A stretch of 64,000 nucleotides of DNA from Citrus sinensis (lineage: Eukaryota; Streptophyta; Magnoliopsida; Sapindales; Rutaceae). Numbering within the stretch: the first letter of the stretch is position 1; every line of letters starts with the position of its first letter. Positions 9,401 through 23,500 of this stretch are shown piece after piece. The notes under the pieces were generated by a model. It saw nothing but the letters and a program-made list of their open reading frames with translations, made no database searches and was not told the origin of the DNA. Where the stretch lies: the NCBI RefSeq assembly GCF_022201045.2, contig NC_068557.1, positions 30,171,501-30,235,500 on the forward strand, read 5' to 3'. The position numbers were made by a program, and so were the translations under genes.

Positions 9401-12292
9401 TGTTCACCAAAAACTGGACCACCTTCCATTCCTAAAAAAATAACCAGAACATAAAATCAAAATTTACTGACATCAAAAGAACCACAGAAAACATAATAGA
9501 GAAATGTCTCACCAGGAAGACACCGAATATCAGCCATCAGCAATGATCTGGTAGTTGACCTAGGAGGATAGCAGTTGGCAACAGACCCCATAGAGACACT
9601 GGTACAAGCCAGCACATCAATTTAAATATGCTAATGACTCGTATAATTGGAAACGTAACTAAACAATTAAGATTTTCTCTTAATCGAACAAACACGAAAA
9701 CACAAGTGAAATCTTTCTTTTACAGACTTTGCGAACCATGGACTTCGTGATATTTTGATGATTTTGTCCTCTGCTTAAGCAAAAGTAATTTATTCAACTA
9801 AGGTAGGGGATAAGAGGATACACAAGGAAGATAGAGAAATGGGGAAAACCTTCAGTAAATTTAAATGTATAATCAAATCCAATATTTCACAAAAAGTGTT
9901 TCACAAGGTGAACTATGTCCTGAAACAAACAAGAAATTCAAACATAAAAGAAACTCACAGCAAAGAAACCCAACCTGTTAAAGAAGTGCATGGGCGAGAG
10001 GACACCAAAAGGAGAACCCACGGCTAGAAGGAGATCTCCCCTTTTATTCAAGGGTGTTAGGGCAATGTTTGGCAAATCCTAAGACATAATAACACACAAT
10101 GTTAACATCTGGCTCAAGTTTGCAAACTAAATTATATCAGCACAACAATATTACAGGATTTCATCTGTTATTATGAGTTATCACCAAAAAGTACACTGCT
10201 TAGAAAAGCAAGAATTGACAACTGAAAAGAAACTTCACTTTTAAATATGAGGAAACTCCAAGGATAGCAACTCTTGAAGTCGACTTGCTCATAAGACTTA
10301 GATTGCTTGATTCCTCCATTGCAAATGGCCTATGGCTCTCCATCAAAGATATTTTGTTGCTCTCAATCTGAGGAGATTAATTTAAAATCAGTGTCACGTA
10401 ATATACAACATATATTAACATCAGAACAAGCTCCATTGTTTTTTGGCAGCATTACCCAAAAAAAGAAAAAAATACTGCTTCAGATATGATCTTCAAACAA
10501 TTTGTTCTTTATTGACAATAGGTAAGTATATCTTAAACTCTTTGAGTTAATTTCACAAGGTACAATTTCAATTTTTTTTTTCCCAAATCAAATCATTTTC
10601 CCATGGCCACCAAGGAAGGAAAATGAGTGATAACTTGAAAAAGGAGAAAAAGAAGGGAAAAACTTTAACTGCTTGATGATTCAACACCCTATGGATATTG
10701 GACCGACCCCTTGCTTGTCAAACTCCTTTGTGTAATAGTTGTTCATATAACTAAATCCTCTCAAATTAAGCTGGGTCTCTGCAGCGCGATTATTTGCAGA
10801 TCACCACGCATAAACTCTCAAACATTTAATTTTGGCTATAAGCAACAAAAAACAAAAAGGGAAGAAATTCAGACATAAGCACCTCTTAACTTCTTATTAA
10901 ACCAATTACCAATCAATGTTTAAAATTCAAAAAAGAAAAATAGAAGAGCGTGGTTACACCCAGAATACCCAAAATAATATAAGAAGAGCATTTGATGAGT
11001 GAAATAAAAAAAAACCTTAAGTAATACTAACCGAAGTCTTAACAACACCCATTAAAGGCTGGGAACTGTTATTATATGGGGCCAGGGACCACCCGACCTC
11101 CCATTCATGCTCCGGTAAGCCTGATGAAGCTTCCATAAGTGATTGGAGAGCAAGTGAAGATACAGGGATGTCAACCTTCAGGAATTAACATATCGTCAAG
11201 AGCAGTTCTTTAAGAAATAGTAATAAACTCTCAAGACAACTCAACTTACTATGTCCAGTACCATTGGTGGAAAGCATTATATGCAACTTGGATACAGTTG
11301 AAATTTCCAACTTCAATGCAGTTGAAATTGAAGTATTGTAATATGAGCAACTTATTGTAACATGTGTTACCAAAATTAACACGATAATCAATCAAACATG
11401 CTAACATGCTAACATGCTAATACTAGCTTATAAGGCTCTTTAGCATCCATTTAACAAACATTAAGTACCCACCAACATCATAAGTTGTGCTGTAACCCAT
11501 TCAGGGGATCCTTTATCCACATCCTCATGTTCTTTCTCTGACCTCAACTTGCCCTATAAATTAAAACACACGAACACATTCCGTCAAAATCCTACAAAAA
11601 TTCACTTCCAGAAAACTACCATTTCAACCAAATAAACAACTCCATGTCATCTTATACCTCTACCAAGAAATCAATCTGAGAACCAGAAATCAACTCAGGC
11701 TGGCCCTGCAGAAAATAACAAAAACCAAAAATGTTCCAATTACTCTAAAGACCAAACCTCAGATCAAAGTGAAAAACAACCACAAAGCTGTAGCTTCTAC
11801 CTCGCTAGTATCCTTGTCTCGGTATTGAGGTAACAAAAAGGGCTCAACAACAGAAGCAACAGTCACAATTAAACCATTAACGCCCCAATTACGCTCAGCA
11901 ACCTTAGTATCAAAAAAGCTAAGAGGCAGTAACATCCCAGAAGCTGAAAGCGTCGTCTTGCCAGAACTAAACTTACCCAGAAACAGAAAATTCGATAAAT
12001 AAATAAAATAAATTGGAATAATGAAATAAAATGCAACTCTGTTCGTGCTGATGAAACCGAAGAAACAAGCTGACTGACTTGTATTGATGGAAAGCGTGTC
12101 TTCTCATCTTAAGCCCTTTCGGGTCCTAAAAATTTAAGAAAATGCAAATAAATAAATTTTGAAAAAAAGACAACTACAATTCAGGCACCATAGAAGATGA
12201 AACGAAAGAAACATGTGAACTAACTAATAAGAGCGACTTACAGGGCCTTGAACTCTGACCAAGACGCCGAAATTCCGCGAAAATTCGGCCAT
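6493..12292 (-). CDS. DEG15: Peroxisomal/glyoxysomal processing protease DEG15
   Basis: Trypsin-like Deg/HtrA serine protease that removes N-terminal PTS2 presequences from imported peroxisomal enzymes. Fourteen exons on the complement (12292-12242, 12125-12079, 11966-11801, 11705-11658, 11553-11473, 11175-11032, 10367-10239, 10078-9975, 9598-9513, 9431-9340, 9253-8524, 8440-8248, 7059-6968, 6755-6493) give 741 aa, near the 709 aa of Arabidopsis DEG15. The catalytic triad is recognisable: His about 419 in [12 protein letters not shown], Asp about 518 in [10 protein letters not shown], Ser about 607 in [12 protein letters not shown]. The N-terminus ([20 protein letters not shown], then HAFHQY) is typical. 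The C-terminus is RSKL, so the last three residues are a canonical PTS1 signal. The ~1.2-kb intron between exons 12 and 13 carries an antisense LINE relic. Start chosen because it opens the conserved N-terminus. Confidence 0.95.
7422..8180 (+). mobile_element. 5'-truncated LINE relic (zf-RVT domain) in a DEG15 intron
   Basis: An open frame at 7422-7880 encodes the C-terminal zinc-binding region found after reverse transcriptase in plant L1-type LINEs. Visible features are [16 protein letters not shown], then [20 protein letters not shown] and YCQTAVQLW (a CxxC...H...C pattern). The similarity continues past the TGA at 7878 in a shifted frame ([20 protein letters not shown] at about 7900-7960), showing at least one stop and one frameshift. 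The relic ends in an A-rich tail at about 8157-8180. It lies antisense to DEG15 inside the intron between exons 12 and 13. The 5' end is approximate and no target duplication was resolved. Confidence 0.82.
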
Positions 12293-12436
12293 TTCTGGCA
12301 AGCCCATATGGAACTATTTGTTCGATCGCCTTATGAAGTTGGATTGAAATGAAATTTATTGCTACAGAGCAAGAACAAGCTAGCTTTTAAAACGAAAATG
12401 TTTCAAGGCTTGCGAGCTGCGAGGCGGCCCGATGAA

Positions 12437-12448
12437 AACGACGTCGTT
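12437..12448. promoter_or_regulatory. Palindromic ACGT element upstream of DEG15
   Basis: AACGACGTCGTT is a perfect 12-bp palindrome with a GACGTC core, 145 bp upstream of the DEG15 start codon. ACGT-core C-box-like elements are bound by plant bZIP factors, and this type of motif is common near plant core promoters. Function here is inferred only. Confidence 0.45.
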
Positions 12449-15400
12449 GCATATCGTTTAATTCGGTTTAGTCGCGGTAATTTTTTATTTTTATTTTTGA
12501 ATAATGATCCTATAATGATTTGGGCTTATTTTGCCAACATCCCAATGTTTTGATCTCAAATTAAGTGAGTTTATTAAAAAACTTAATTAAATCTTAAACA
12601 TACTTTTTAATAATTAGATTACGTATTGTCTGGAAATTATTTTGAGTTTATTAAAAAACTTAATTACATCATAAATTAGGATTTAAAGATGGGAGGATTC
12701 ATAATTTGCGGATGAAAAGACATTTTAATTTAGGTAACTACTTATATAAGTGTTTGACTGAATTTCTATTAAAAACAATAAATGAAATAACCTGTTTTTT
12801 TTTTAACTAATTGGGTAATTTCAATTAAAAAAATAATTTTATAGAAAATTTATAGAGATGTCAAAATTAAAGACCTACTCTTCTTAATATTGTATTTCAT
12901 TTGTTTTGTCAGTAGTAATCATTATTTAAGAGTAATGTTTTTCATAACCATTTAATATCCTTATAAAACGCTAGTTTCATATTAAATAGTTCAATTGCGG
13001 GAGAATATTACATAAAAGAACAGATATAAATCTAATTAAATTAAAAGAACAGATATAAACCTTATGAGTATATTTAAATTCTAACCCATGATATATATTT
13101 TTATTTTTTTATAAACTCAATCCTAATTTCAACATCCAACAATGACAATTTCCCCATTAATTCTCCACATATGAGGTAACTGGCAATGCAGATTAATCTT
13201 GTTATTATTAGCATTCTATGATTTCATTCTCCTCCTCACAAACTTGAGCACAGGCTAATAGAAATTTCACGATAAATTAACCAGCAATGAAAAGTAGCTC
13301 ATGTAATTACTCCATAAAATCTCATCAATAAATTCCGAAACAAAATCAAGAAACTTGATACATTGCTACAAGAAGCAAGAAATTCAAAAGTAAATAAAGC
13401 AAAAATCTATTCAATCGTTCGAAGTTCCGTTACTCAATGCAATCTTAGAATAAGAAAATAGTTATTGTTACGTACCACTATTTATATGCACGTAAAAATT
13501 AAATATAAAGATTAATATTATGTATATTGAGAGAGATCTGACCTCATTCTGATTTAACTTTTCAAAATGTTTTCGATGTATCGGTATGAAATGTTTTGCA
13601 AATAAAAATTACAAGAGAACGAACAAGTCATGAATTCGTAACCATGAAGTTCCGTAATGATGGAGGGGATCATAAACATAATATTAACTAATTTATAATA
13701 TTGAGCAAAGAATTTGACTGAGAGTTAAATTGAATATAAAATTACTGCTAAACTAACGAATAAATTCAAAGAGTCGCGTTAAGTGGGGTAACATTATCTA
13801 ACTGATAAGGATTTTTAACACATTTCACATATGTGCAAGTAGCTGAATAAGTTCTAATCACATATGTATCACTCTTATTAAGTAAAGCATACAATTTGAA
13901 TTCTATGTCCAATGCCTAATTTGGATCTCCATAATGATCCCTCCGTTATATGTAGTTTTTCTTAGTTCTTAATGATTTGTTAGATTTTTTAATACAGTAT
14001 TGTTGGATTCTTAATTTAACGTTGAGCTTATATATGAATAATTATGCGTTGTTAACTGTTATATAAGGTTAAGCCCAATTAAAAGTGATCTACTAAGATT
14101 TTCGGTAATATGACATTTAATGTATTTAATAGGGTGTGAACCTTTAATGTGTAGATATTTAAGGATAAAAGACAATAAGAAAAGTTGTCAATATAAGTGA
14201 TCATGGTCCTTAGGACACGCGTATTTTTCTATTTTTTTGGACATCTCATAATGAGAGAGAGAGAGAGAGAGCACATAGAAAATTAAAAGATTCTTTAGGA
14301 GAACGTGTTTATATGAAAGGCAAATTACAACTCTAAAAAGTAATTCAGCGTTATGAATTCAGGTACGCTTCCACGTAATTTGTTATTGATTCTTAATAAT
14401 ACGACATGAATGTTCTTAAATTATAGGTGATGGTTTTTAACCAAATAATTTATTGTTCTAACATAATCGACTCAGAAATTAATCCTTTTACGGTATGAGA
14501 ATGATAAATTTTTATGCACCCCTTCATAGAAATTGACCTTCACATTTTATCTGTATTTTTCCCCACTATCTAATGTTCCCTGGATTGTCGTTATTAGTTT
14601 AACCCCCCGCATTCTATTTACTTTAGGACACAGCTGAATTTATGCCATTGCCTTTTGCTGCCTCGCACAAACCACTGGTTTATCAAAACTACTGATGATT
14701 TAGTGGATATCCTTACTCACATTCACAGGAATAGGCAAAGACGATAACTGGCAACCGAGTTAATTTCCCATTTAAAACAATAGCCGCTGAATTTTAATAC
14801 TTAAAATCTAACGACTGCTTTGTATATGGATACAAATTTGGGTATCAGTAGCCAGACCCATAAAATATACTATTTAGATAGATTTTATTCATTACACTTT
14901 TTTATTGTGGATCACCTTATAAGTTCCCAGCAAATTGCATACATTGAAAAAAATATTCTAACTTTCATGTGGATGCCAATTAATGTGGTTGGTAAAATGT
15001 GCTAGTAGATAGAAGACGACTAAAATTAATTAAATGAGAAAATCATTCAAGACATGCAAAACAGTTAAAGTTAATTTGGTTTAACTAACTACAAAAGGGA
15101 ACAATAATTTTTTCCCAAAAAAAAAAAAAACACTAATTGTTTTAATTGAATATTCGTTAGGATCCGACTAGGAACCATTAAGTTATTGCTCTTATTGGAT
15201 CAAGGTCAAATCTGATTTAAACAAACAAAATTTATATTTAGGAAAAAAATTAGGTGACTTTTAGGTTTAGATGTATTTTTTTGCTATTCGGGGCAAGAGG
15301 TATAGCTATAGTGGTCTTGGAAACGAGCTTAGGTGATTTAGGGAGATGAACTTATGTGTTTTGAGTTTAGAATAATATAAAGAGCTTCATGGAGTTAATT

Positions 15401-16790
15401 TAAAGAGTTGTCATGAGGAGCTTAAGATAGCTCAACAAATGGAAAATAGCTCTATAGAGCTTATTTGGGGACCTTAGTGGAACTCGTAGAATAACTTAGT
15501 TGAGCTTATATATGAAATGCGATATAAGCATCAAAATCAGAAATAAGTATAAATAATAAAGAACATATAAGATTTTATGTAATTTGACCTTTTGGCCTAC
15601 GTTTATAGGAGTAATAATCTCCAATCCACCATATATGTGAAGTATTACATAATTTACTTCATAATATCAACAAAACCTTATTCTAGGTTGTTTATGATGA
15701 GTAATAACATGAAAAAGATATGGGTTTGTGAAGATTAGAGAGTTTTCTAAAAAAAAAAGAATAAAGAAGAAGCTTTTTTTAGAAATGAGATAGCCAAAAT
15801 TTTCTATGTAGGTAAAAGGAGATGAAGTAACCTCTTAAGAGATCATATCCGAAAAAAAAGGTTTCAAAGAGTTGAATAAAGCAAAAAAAGAGAGATAGCT
15901 TCTTCAAAATTAAATATATGAAGCTTATATACATGTTCTTAAGGATATTTTGTTAATTATAGACACTAGCAAATTTTCATTTTTTTAATCTTCACAAGTA
16001 AGTTTATTTTAATATTTTCACCTTTTGTCCTTATCATGACATCTATGAGCTTTGAAGTTAAGAAAATCTTTAACTTACTTTTAGCCTCCATAACTGAGCA
16101 TGTGACAGTCTCGTAGTGTTATGGTCTTGTTATTTTTTAAGAGATAGTAAAAGACAGCTGACGGGAGCTTCTCTTATTGTTTTGTTTAAAGAATTTTTAT
16201 TCTTATTGACTCTTTATTCATGGCAAAAAGAAGATATTTTGTTTTTTTTTTCTAATGACTCTAACTACTAAAACATAGGTTTTAATTATATCCCATGATA
16301 TTAGGCATATTTATCGAAATTGTCTTTTTTTTTTTAATAGAATTTATCTTCTAACCTTTGAGAACTATATTTCATTCGATCAAATGAACTGACTTCACCT
16401 AGTTGATTTTCTTAGCCACGTGTGATCAGGTTATTAGTCCATATTCAACAACCATTAACGTAAACTTGAAAGACAAATATAAAAACTTAGCCATCGAATT
16501 GGCATGAGCGTATACAGTAATTATACCTTAAAAGAAAATTAAAAAGAAAAACAAATAGTAAAGCAAGATATTAAAGAAAAACAAATAGTAAAGCACGGGG
16601 CTACACATCCGCCTCTCTCTTCTCTCTCAATTTCTAACACTGAAAAAAAAAAAAAAAAAAAAAAAGAAGAAAGAAATAAAGGTCAAGCAAGAGCAAGATA
16701 TTCACCACCTTCATTGATCTCTCTTGCCAACCCAAAGATCGCTTATTATTTTCTCTGTGTCGTTGAATAAGAAACAAGAAAGTGGAAGCA
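12449..16790. other. Long AT-rich spacer without a recognisable gene
   Basis: I see no supported coding region. Visible items are a repeated 20-odd-bp segment (about 12568-12590 and 12645-12667), a GA run at about 14251-14270, several short poly-A/T runs, and near 16590-16670 a CT-rich tract followed by about 20 As, which probably belongs to the RING1 promoter/5' UTR. Parts of 15,280-15,960 look like decayed repeat DNA, but I could not assign a family. Confidence 0.45.
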
Positions 16791-19700
16791 ATGCCAGCAC
16801 AGAAGCGCTCTTATGAGAACGCCACCACTAATAATAATAATAATAATCACATTATTATTACCCCGTCAGAGGTCGTTGAGGCTGTTCTCGATGATGATGG
16901 TGATGATACTCTGCAACGCGACCACAGTAACAACCTTGAAGAGCAGCAGCCTCCTCAGGATTCTACTCCTGCTGCTGCTGCTGACGTGGACGGTAACGGT
17001 ACGTACTGCTTGATTATTTATTTGTGAACTGCGTGTGCATTTCGTTTTGGGTTTTGATTGCTTGTTTTTTGCTTTTTTTTTTTCATTTTTTGCAGAATCT
17101 GATCGAAGCCGTTCGTCCGGTGACGGAGAGAAAGACGAGTATGTTTGTTATAGTGTGTTGTTTGGTTAATTATTTTCCTCATATTGCAGGTGTTTGACTC
17201 TGCGATTTGCATGCCTTGTTTTGTCTTGTGTTTCGTGTTACTATCTGTTTCTTGCTTTTACAGCCACGTTCAAGAAATGGTCTTGTCAGTTCGGCATTTC
17301 TTTCGTTGCAAAATGTGTCCGTGTGCCCTCCCGTTCACAGAGTTTAGTCTTTAGCTTGTGCCTGTGCTTTCGTTTAGAGTTAATTATGGTTACAGTTGTT
17401 ACTTAAAATGGGAATTATGTGGTTAAATTTGCATGGGTTGATCACTGGGTTGCCTATGATGTCCGGGATTCGGGGTTTTCCTTTTGTTTTTGAAGTTCTT
17501 GTGGATCAATTTAAGCACAGTTATGGATGGAGGAGGTGGTTTACAGAGTAGCTCAATCAGGGTCACATAATTATTATATCATGATATCTGTCCAATGACA
17601 GGCCAGTTGATCTGCTTGCATGTTTTAAGATGTAATTTTCCCAGTGTTTTATTGTTTTCCCAGAGTTGTTCAACGCAACTAAGATGCAATATCGTATTAG
17701 CATTTTCCCTCTCTGCATGTGAGGTGTTGGCTGGAAACTGGATTTGAAAGTCAATTGATATTCTCATGCAGTAATTGAGATGGTTTTGTAGAGTTAGTTG
17801 CCATCGACATTCCAGTGCCTCTTGCATTCACACTCCACTTACATTTTAGTAAACATAGGGTGAATAACAAGCATAAGTCTAAAATTATTCCTTGCCCATC
17901 ATTTCCTTCTGTGGAGAAATATCTGCTAAATGTTAAACGGTGGTGCTAGTCAGGCGAATGTGGATAGACGATCAGTTTATTGGAATATCTTCATTAATTA
18001 ATTTCCTTGAAATTGATGCATATTTTATGTTATATTATAGTTTTTTGTCTGGATGCTTGCAATAGAATAGATGATTTGAAAAATTCTGACTTCAGATATC
18101 TCTTGGTATTTTAACACACGTGGTCATAGTTGTATTATACAGTCATTTTGGGCTGCAATGTGCTTTTCTTTCCCTTGCATATGCGTGTGACAGACCAGTG
18201 CTTGTTAGAATAGGTCCAATTACACCTTTTGCTAAAGTAAGGGGTTTGCTGGAAGCTCCAAATATTGAATATCAAATGACTACTGTAGTTCGATCATCAG
18301 GATAATGGGCTTGTCAAGTTCCTTGTTTAAACACCACAATTAACTATTATTTCCATGTTGTTATCCATAAGAATGTTCAATAAATTGCTTCATGATGTAT
18401 GTTTCCAGATAGAACTCTTGTGTATTTGACAGACTTTGTTGAACACCTTTCTTATGTTTGCTTTGGGAGGTTTATACCTTTAAGAGCATAGTACTCTCAC
18501 ATTAGATAAGGTTATGCACAAAATAGAATTAGCAGCAGCCAGGTTTCATTGTCTAAAAATTTCAATGTAACAAAACCATATTCTTGCTATGTCCTAGAGT
18601 CTCATATTAACGATTGGTGTTGTGACATAACATTTTTGTATTGGTAAATGTTTGCAGGTTTGTTATAGTAAAATTGTCTGATATACGCAAGGAAGTACAG
18701 TGTCCAATCTGTTTGGGTAAGATTTTGGAATACTTTGTTACACATGTTTACTTCTACATTCCAATAGATTATATCTGACTATTTGAGCAAGCATCATAGT
18801 CTGCATATATTATATGAGAACATTGACAAATACTGTCCTATGCATCATTTTGGGTAAGCAAGCTTTTCGTACAGTGTTATACATTACCAAGGAATGTTGT
18901 TCAATAGTTCCAGAATGCAACATAATTAATCGATAAACCTACAAATTTCTATCTTAGTGTTGAGTTGAATTTTCTGTAATGTTGTGTTGCGATGTTTTCA
19001 TCCTTTTTGTTGCATACAAGTTGACAGAGACATCTTTCTACAGTGGCACAGCCCTTAAGCTGAGGCATATAATGTGAATCTGCTGAATTTGCTGGCTTAT
19101 ATGAAACCTATATATTTATATGTTTCAACCATTTGAGCAATTTATAAGGTGTAAGCATCAACTGCCAGATATGTGTTTTGGGAAGCATTGCCATTTTATT
19201 GAGAAACCCTTAAATATAAACTTCAACTTCAACTTGCTGGCTGTATAGCTCTATGTTCGCAGCTTGTTACAGGAGAGATGTTATTTTCCAGCAAGTGAAG
19301 GAAAAAACTCATATATCTTCCATTTTGATTAATTTTTTTCCCCTCAAAAGAATAAAGTTGGAATTAATCTTACTTCAATAGTTTGTTGGTTATTTTGAAG
19401 CACGAGGTTGGCGAGATGCTCTAATGCAACTCCAAGATTTTAACTTATATGGGTGCTGATTACTGTTATAAATTACATGACATCTTCTGCTTTTTGTTGA
19501 TGCTTGACTTTTGCAGAATTATTATTGGTTTTCCATTTTGTTTCTACAGGGATCATTCGCAAAACAAGAACAGTGATGGAATGCCTGCATCGCTTCTGCA
19601 GGGAATGCATCGACAAAGCTATGAGGCTGGGGTATGTTTAAAGTATCTCTTTTCTTTTTATTTACTTGTAGCATCATTGGATTCAAATTTCCTAGTTTGA

Positions 19701-21869
19701 TATTGGAATGGATGATCTGACTAAATTCACTTCAAAAAAATCTGACATGTAAGTTAAGAACGTCTTTCTTGAAAATTTAAATGACAATTCACTGCAGGAA
19801 CAATGAGTGTCCCGCCTGCCGCACACATTGTGCTAGTCGCCGCTCTTTGAGAGATGATCTAAACTATGATGCCCTGATTGCAGCTTTATATCCAGATATT
19901 GACAAATATGAGGAAGAGGTATCATTTAGCTTATTTAGTGCTTCTCAATTTAGAATCTGATCTCTTTTTTAATTGAAATTCAAGCATTCATGTTTTCACC
20001 TGATTTAGGAATTGGCTTTCCAAGATGAGGAGGCAGCTCGCAACAAGCAGGTGATACACTACAAGTTTGCTTATGAGTTTCCCTACAAATCTCCAATCCT
20101 GTTTTTCCTTTCCCTTTTAGCTCAGTGAAGAATGGATTTTATCTGTTTGTTGAATTTGTAAGCTCACCTTTTAACTTTCTTAGCTCCTATCTCGTGTGCT
20201 ATGTTATACAATAGAGTAAGAAAGCAAAACAGGCTAAATGGTGAAATAATCTGTTTGTTTCTGTGAGTTGTTGGCACCACCATTAACTTTTAAACTTTCA
20301 TAACAGTAAAGCCTTGAGTTTGAATAATGCATGCCTTCATTTTTGTATGCATACCCTTAGCCTATCTAAGTCTATTACTTTTGCATATGGCTTTGGATGA
20401 AAAATATAATGTCTTGTAAGTGATCAAAATTGTCCATTTTGGATTATTCAAACAGATCCAAGCTTCCATTGCGCAAACTTTCCAGCGACAAACAGAAGCT
20501 CTGGGCAGAAAACGGACACCTAAAAGCACATCAGCATTGCGAAGATCACATGGTCGCTATCGGGATACTCCTTTGAGGGGGAGAAGAAACTATCGAATGA
20601 CTGAACTTCAGGGGTCTGATGAGAATGATGATGCAAATGGGGATGCTGGCAAAGATTCATCTTCTGCTGATGAAAGGTCGACGGAAGTCAGACCAAAAAG
20701 ACGAAAAAGATGGTATGGAGCTCGGTTTTCTCAGTCTTCTTCAGCAGCTGCTGGTACTGATGGAGGTGGTGATGAAAATGACTCTGAGGTACATAGAGAA
20801 TCCATGGGTGCATCTGTTGGGCTGATTGGTCCTTCGGAACGGCTTGCCTGGGGCAAAGGTGGTATTCGATCTCATACACGACACGGCAGTGTGAGTGGTA
20901 GCAATGGTAAGAATGCCCGAAATAACCGCCTCTCTAAGTTGGTTGATTATCTCCAAAGTTTGGAGGAAAAGGATGACCAGGTAAGGTTGCTTTTTTTTTT
21001 TTGGTTTATGATACTGTTGCTACTCTTGTGATAAAAAATCATGATTTTCATATGTGGCTTCCAAAATTATCTGAACTGAATCCAAAACTTCTTTTTTCTT
21101 TTTTTTTTCTCAATGCAAATATAGTTCACAGCTTCTTTATGAGCACCAAATTCATGAGATCATCATTCGTCATTGTTTCTTAGAATCTTAGTTCTTTGGC
21201 TTCCTTCACTCTTCACCAACGTGATTGGGTCAATGATCACTCCTCTTTATTTCAGTTGGATATGCACCTCGTGCTTGTTTCTTTGGATGAACAAAGAATC
21301 CCAGGTTTGCAGCAGCCATACCTGTGCTGCAGGCCTACACTGTCTGTTAGGCACTTATGCCAGGTGACTCTTGTTTCATCCCAAGTCCTTTTTATTGTTA
21401 GATAACGTCTAGTTACAATTAGATTTATTCGGTTTTCATCGCTGAAATTGGTTTTTCTTTGCCTGGTTTCTGCAGTATGTTGCTCACCAGACTGCACTGC
21501 AAGCCAGTGAAATTGAAATATACTTGGTTAAAGAGTTGCATTCCAAAATCAACCTCCCATCCTCTTCTAACTCTCTGATGATAGATCCTTGCAAAGATAA
21601 GCTGCAAGTTTTAAATGAACAAGAAACTTTGACAGGACTTCAAACTCAAAATTTGGGACATGGCTTCCTGGTGAGATATATTTTCCTAATACCAACATCA
21701 ATAGGTAGATTCATGCACACACTTCAATTAACAACAAAGCATGGCAAGCAACATAGTTTTTTAATTCATTCTTGCTCATTGATTCATACTTTGAATATCT
21801 GACTAATTTTTTTAATCATGTTATTCATATTTGCAGCTTTTGGCATATCAGAAAATTTTGTTGAACTGA
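16791..21869 (+). CDS. RING1: RING1-type Polycomb E3 ubiquitin ligase
   Basis: Core subunit of plant PRC1: a RING E3 that monoubiquitinates histone H2A in the nucleus and represses KNOX and developmental-phase genes. Ten exons (16791-16998, 17096-17138, 18658-18716, 19550-19631, 19798-19918, 20009-20050, 20456-20980, 21256-21363, 21476-21670, 21837-21869) give 471 aa, near Arabidopsis RING1A/B. The N-terminus is low-complexity (poly-Asn, acidic, poly-Ala). The C3HC4 RING uses C99, C102, C115, H117, C120, C123, C135 and C138 (CPIC, CLHRFCREC, CPAC). A basic, Ser/Gly-rich middle contains RPKRRKRWYGARF. The C-terminal RAWUL ubiquitin-like domain starts near residue 361 (LDMHLVLVSLDEQRIPGL). The ATG at 16791 is used; an upstream in-frame GTG is not a credible start. 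Intron 2 is long (1.5 kb). The short last exon, ending LLN, is the least certain part. Confidence 0.93.
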
Positions 21870-23103
21870 GATGAATGATGAAATATTACTGCTTGCTTAA
21901 ACAAGTTGTTTCGTCATATATTTATAGAGTGATAGTGTATACAATCATACTCAAATAGGGATCACAGGTAGGTTTCAATTCTTATAGCTTCCATGCTCTA
22001 CGACACATTGTTCGGTATAGTTCTAGGATGGAGAATCAGCAGTTTAGAATTAGGAAAATAGTGGCCATTCCAGTGACTTCTTGTAGCTGGATGTGAACAG
22101 ACCAATTGTTTCTAACAATGTGATTATAATTGTCGCACCATACAATATGCACTTTAAATTCATCAGTGGTTTTCCTGATGACACAAAGTAAAGCTCTGTT
22201 CTTATTTCTTAATTCTGATCAATTGAAAGCAGTCTTTCCTCTACTTGTTGGTCTTGGATAAGGATTTGGATCCATGGTAGCTGAGTTCTTGCTGACATTC
22301 TGGAAATTTAGTGTCACCTGGCTTCTATAATATTTAACACTTTGAGATTTGTTCTCTTTTTTTCCTAATGCATTTATTTAAAAGACCTTTTATTAAGTAA
22401 TTTTTTTAATTCATTTAATTCCAAAAAACTTGGCTATAAAATCTCGATCTCCTCCAACTGTGTGCTCTTTTTATTCTCTCTTTCTCTCTCTCTTTTTTTT
22501 TTTTTTTTTCATCAAACTTCTTCACCACCTGTTCGACTATAAAAAGGCGCGGCGGATTCTACGCATAACTGTTTTCATAGTCTTTGTTGGACACCTATAG
22601 CACTGGGAGAAAGGGATCGGACTGTTTGCTTTTGCCCTTATTGTTCCGAAATTTTGAACTTTTTTGTCACTGCTGACTCTCTTATGTGATTGTTTACGTA
22701 AAAACTTTAAACAGTCAATTAAAAGAATATTTCAAGAATCAAGGTATACATTGATGCAATAATTTGCTTGGACCAGGTCAAGACATACAGGATAGCTTGG
22801 AATGACCCCCCATTCATTATCGCCTTTAATATGTGGTACCAACAATCGCCCTCTATTATTTTTACATTACGCGGCCACTTTAGAACATGGCTGGTGACAA
22901 TTATTATCTCTTTTATCATTCCTAAGGTGTTTGTCTTCTAATCATACCCATACCTAGCTAGGCTAGCTGCTAAATGGTCCAGCGCGTTCGCATCAATCCA
23001 TTAATCCTATCCATAACGACGTCATATTTAGTGAGCTGCTTCTCTCTTTCGTCAATATTCAACACACAAACATAGAGCAAAGACTGCAAAGTTTACCACC
23101 TCC

Positions 23104-23155
<52 letters not shown>

Positions 23156-23255
23156 TATTGCATAATTTAAGCCACACACAGCAATAATAACAAGTCCCAT
23201 CAATGTGTTACTGTTATTATATGTGTGGTGTGATTAAGTTAAACGTAGCTTAACA

Positions 23256-23297
<42 letters not shown>

Positions 23298-23438
23298 TAA
23301 ACCCCCACCATAAAAACACTGTAGCTCATAACTTGCGTCCCCCTCTATCTAATCCCACCATAAATATTATACAATATCCAACCCCACCATAAATATTGTA
23401 ACTGTAAGTGAGACGTAAATTACGTAGACTTAACCCCT

Positions 23439-23500
<62 letters not shown>

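Noticed and set aside
22539-22548. TATAAAAAGG motif as a promoter of a new plus-strand gene
   Set aside because: No coding frame follows within reach and the surroundings are low-complexity.
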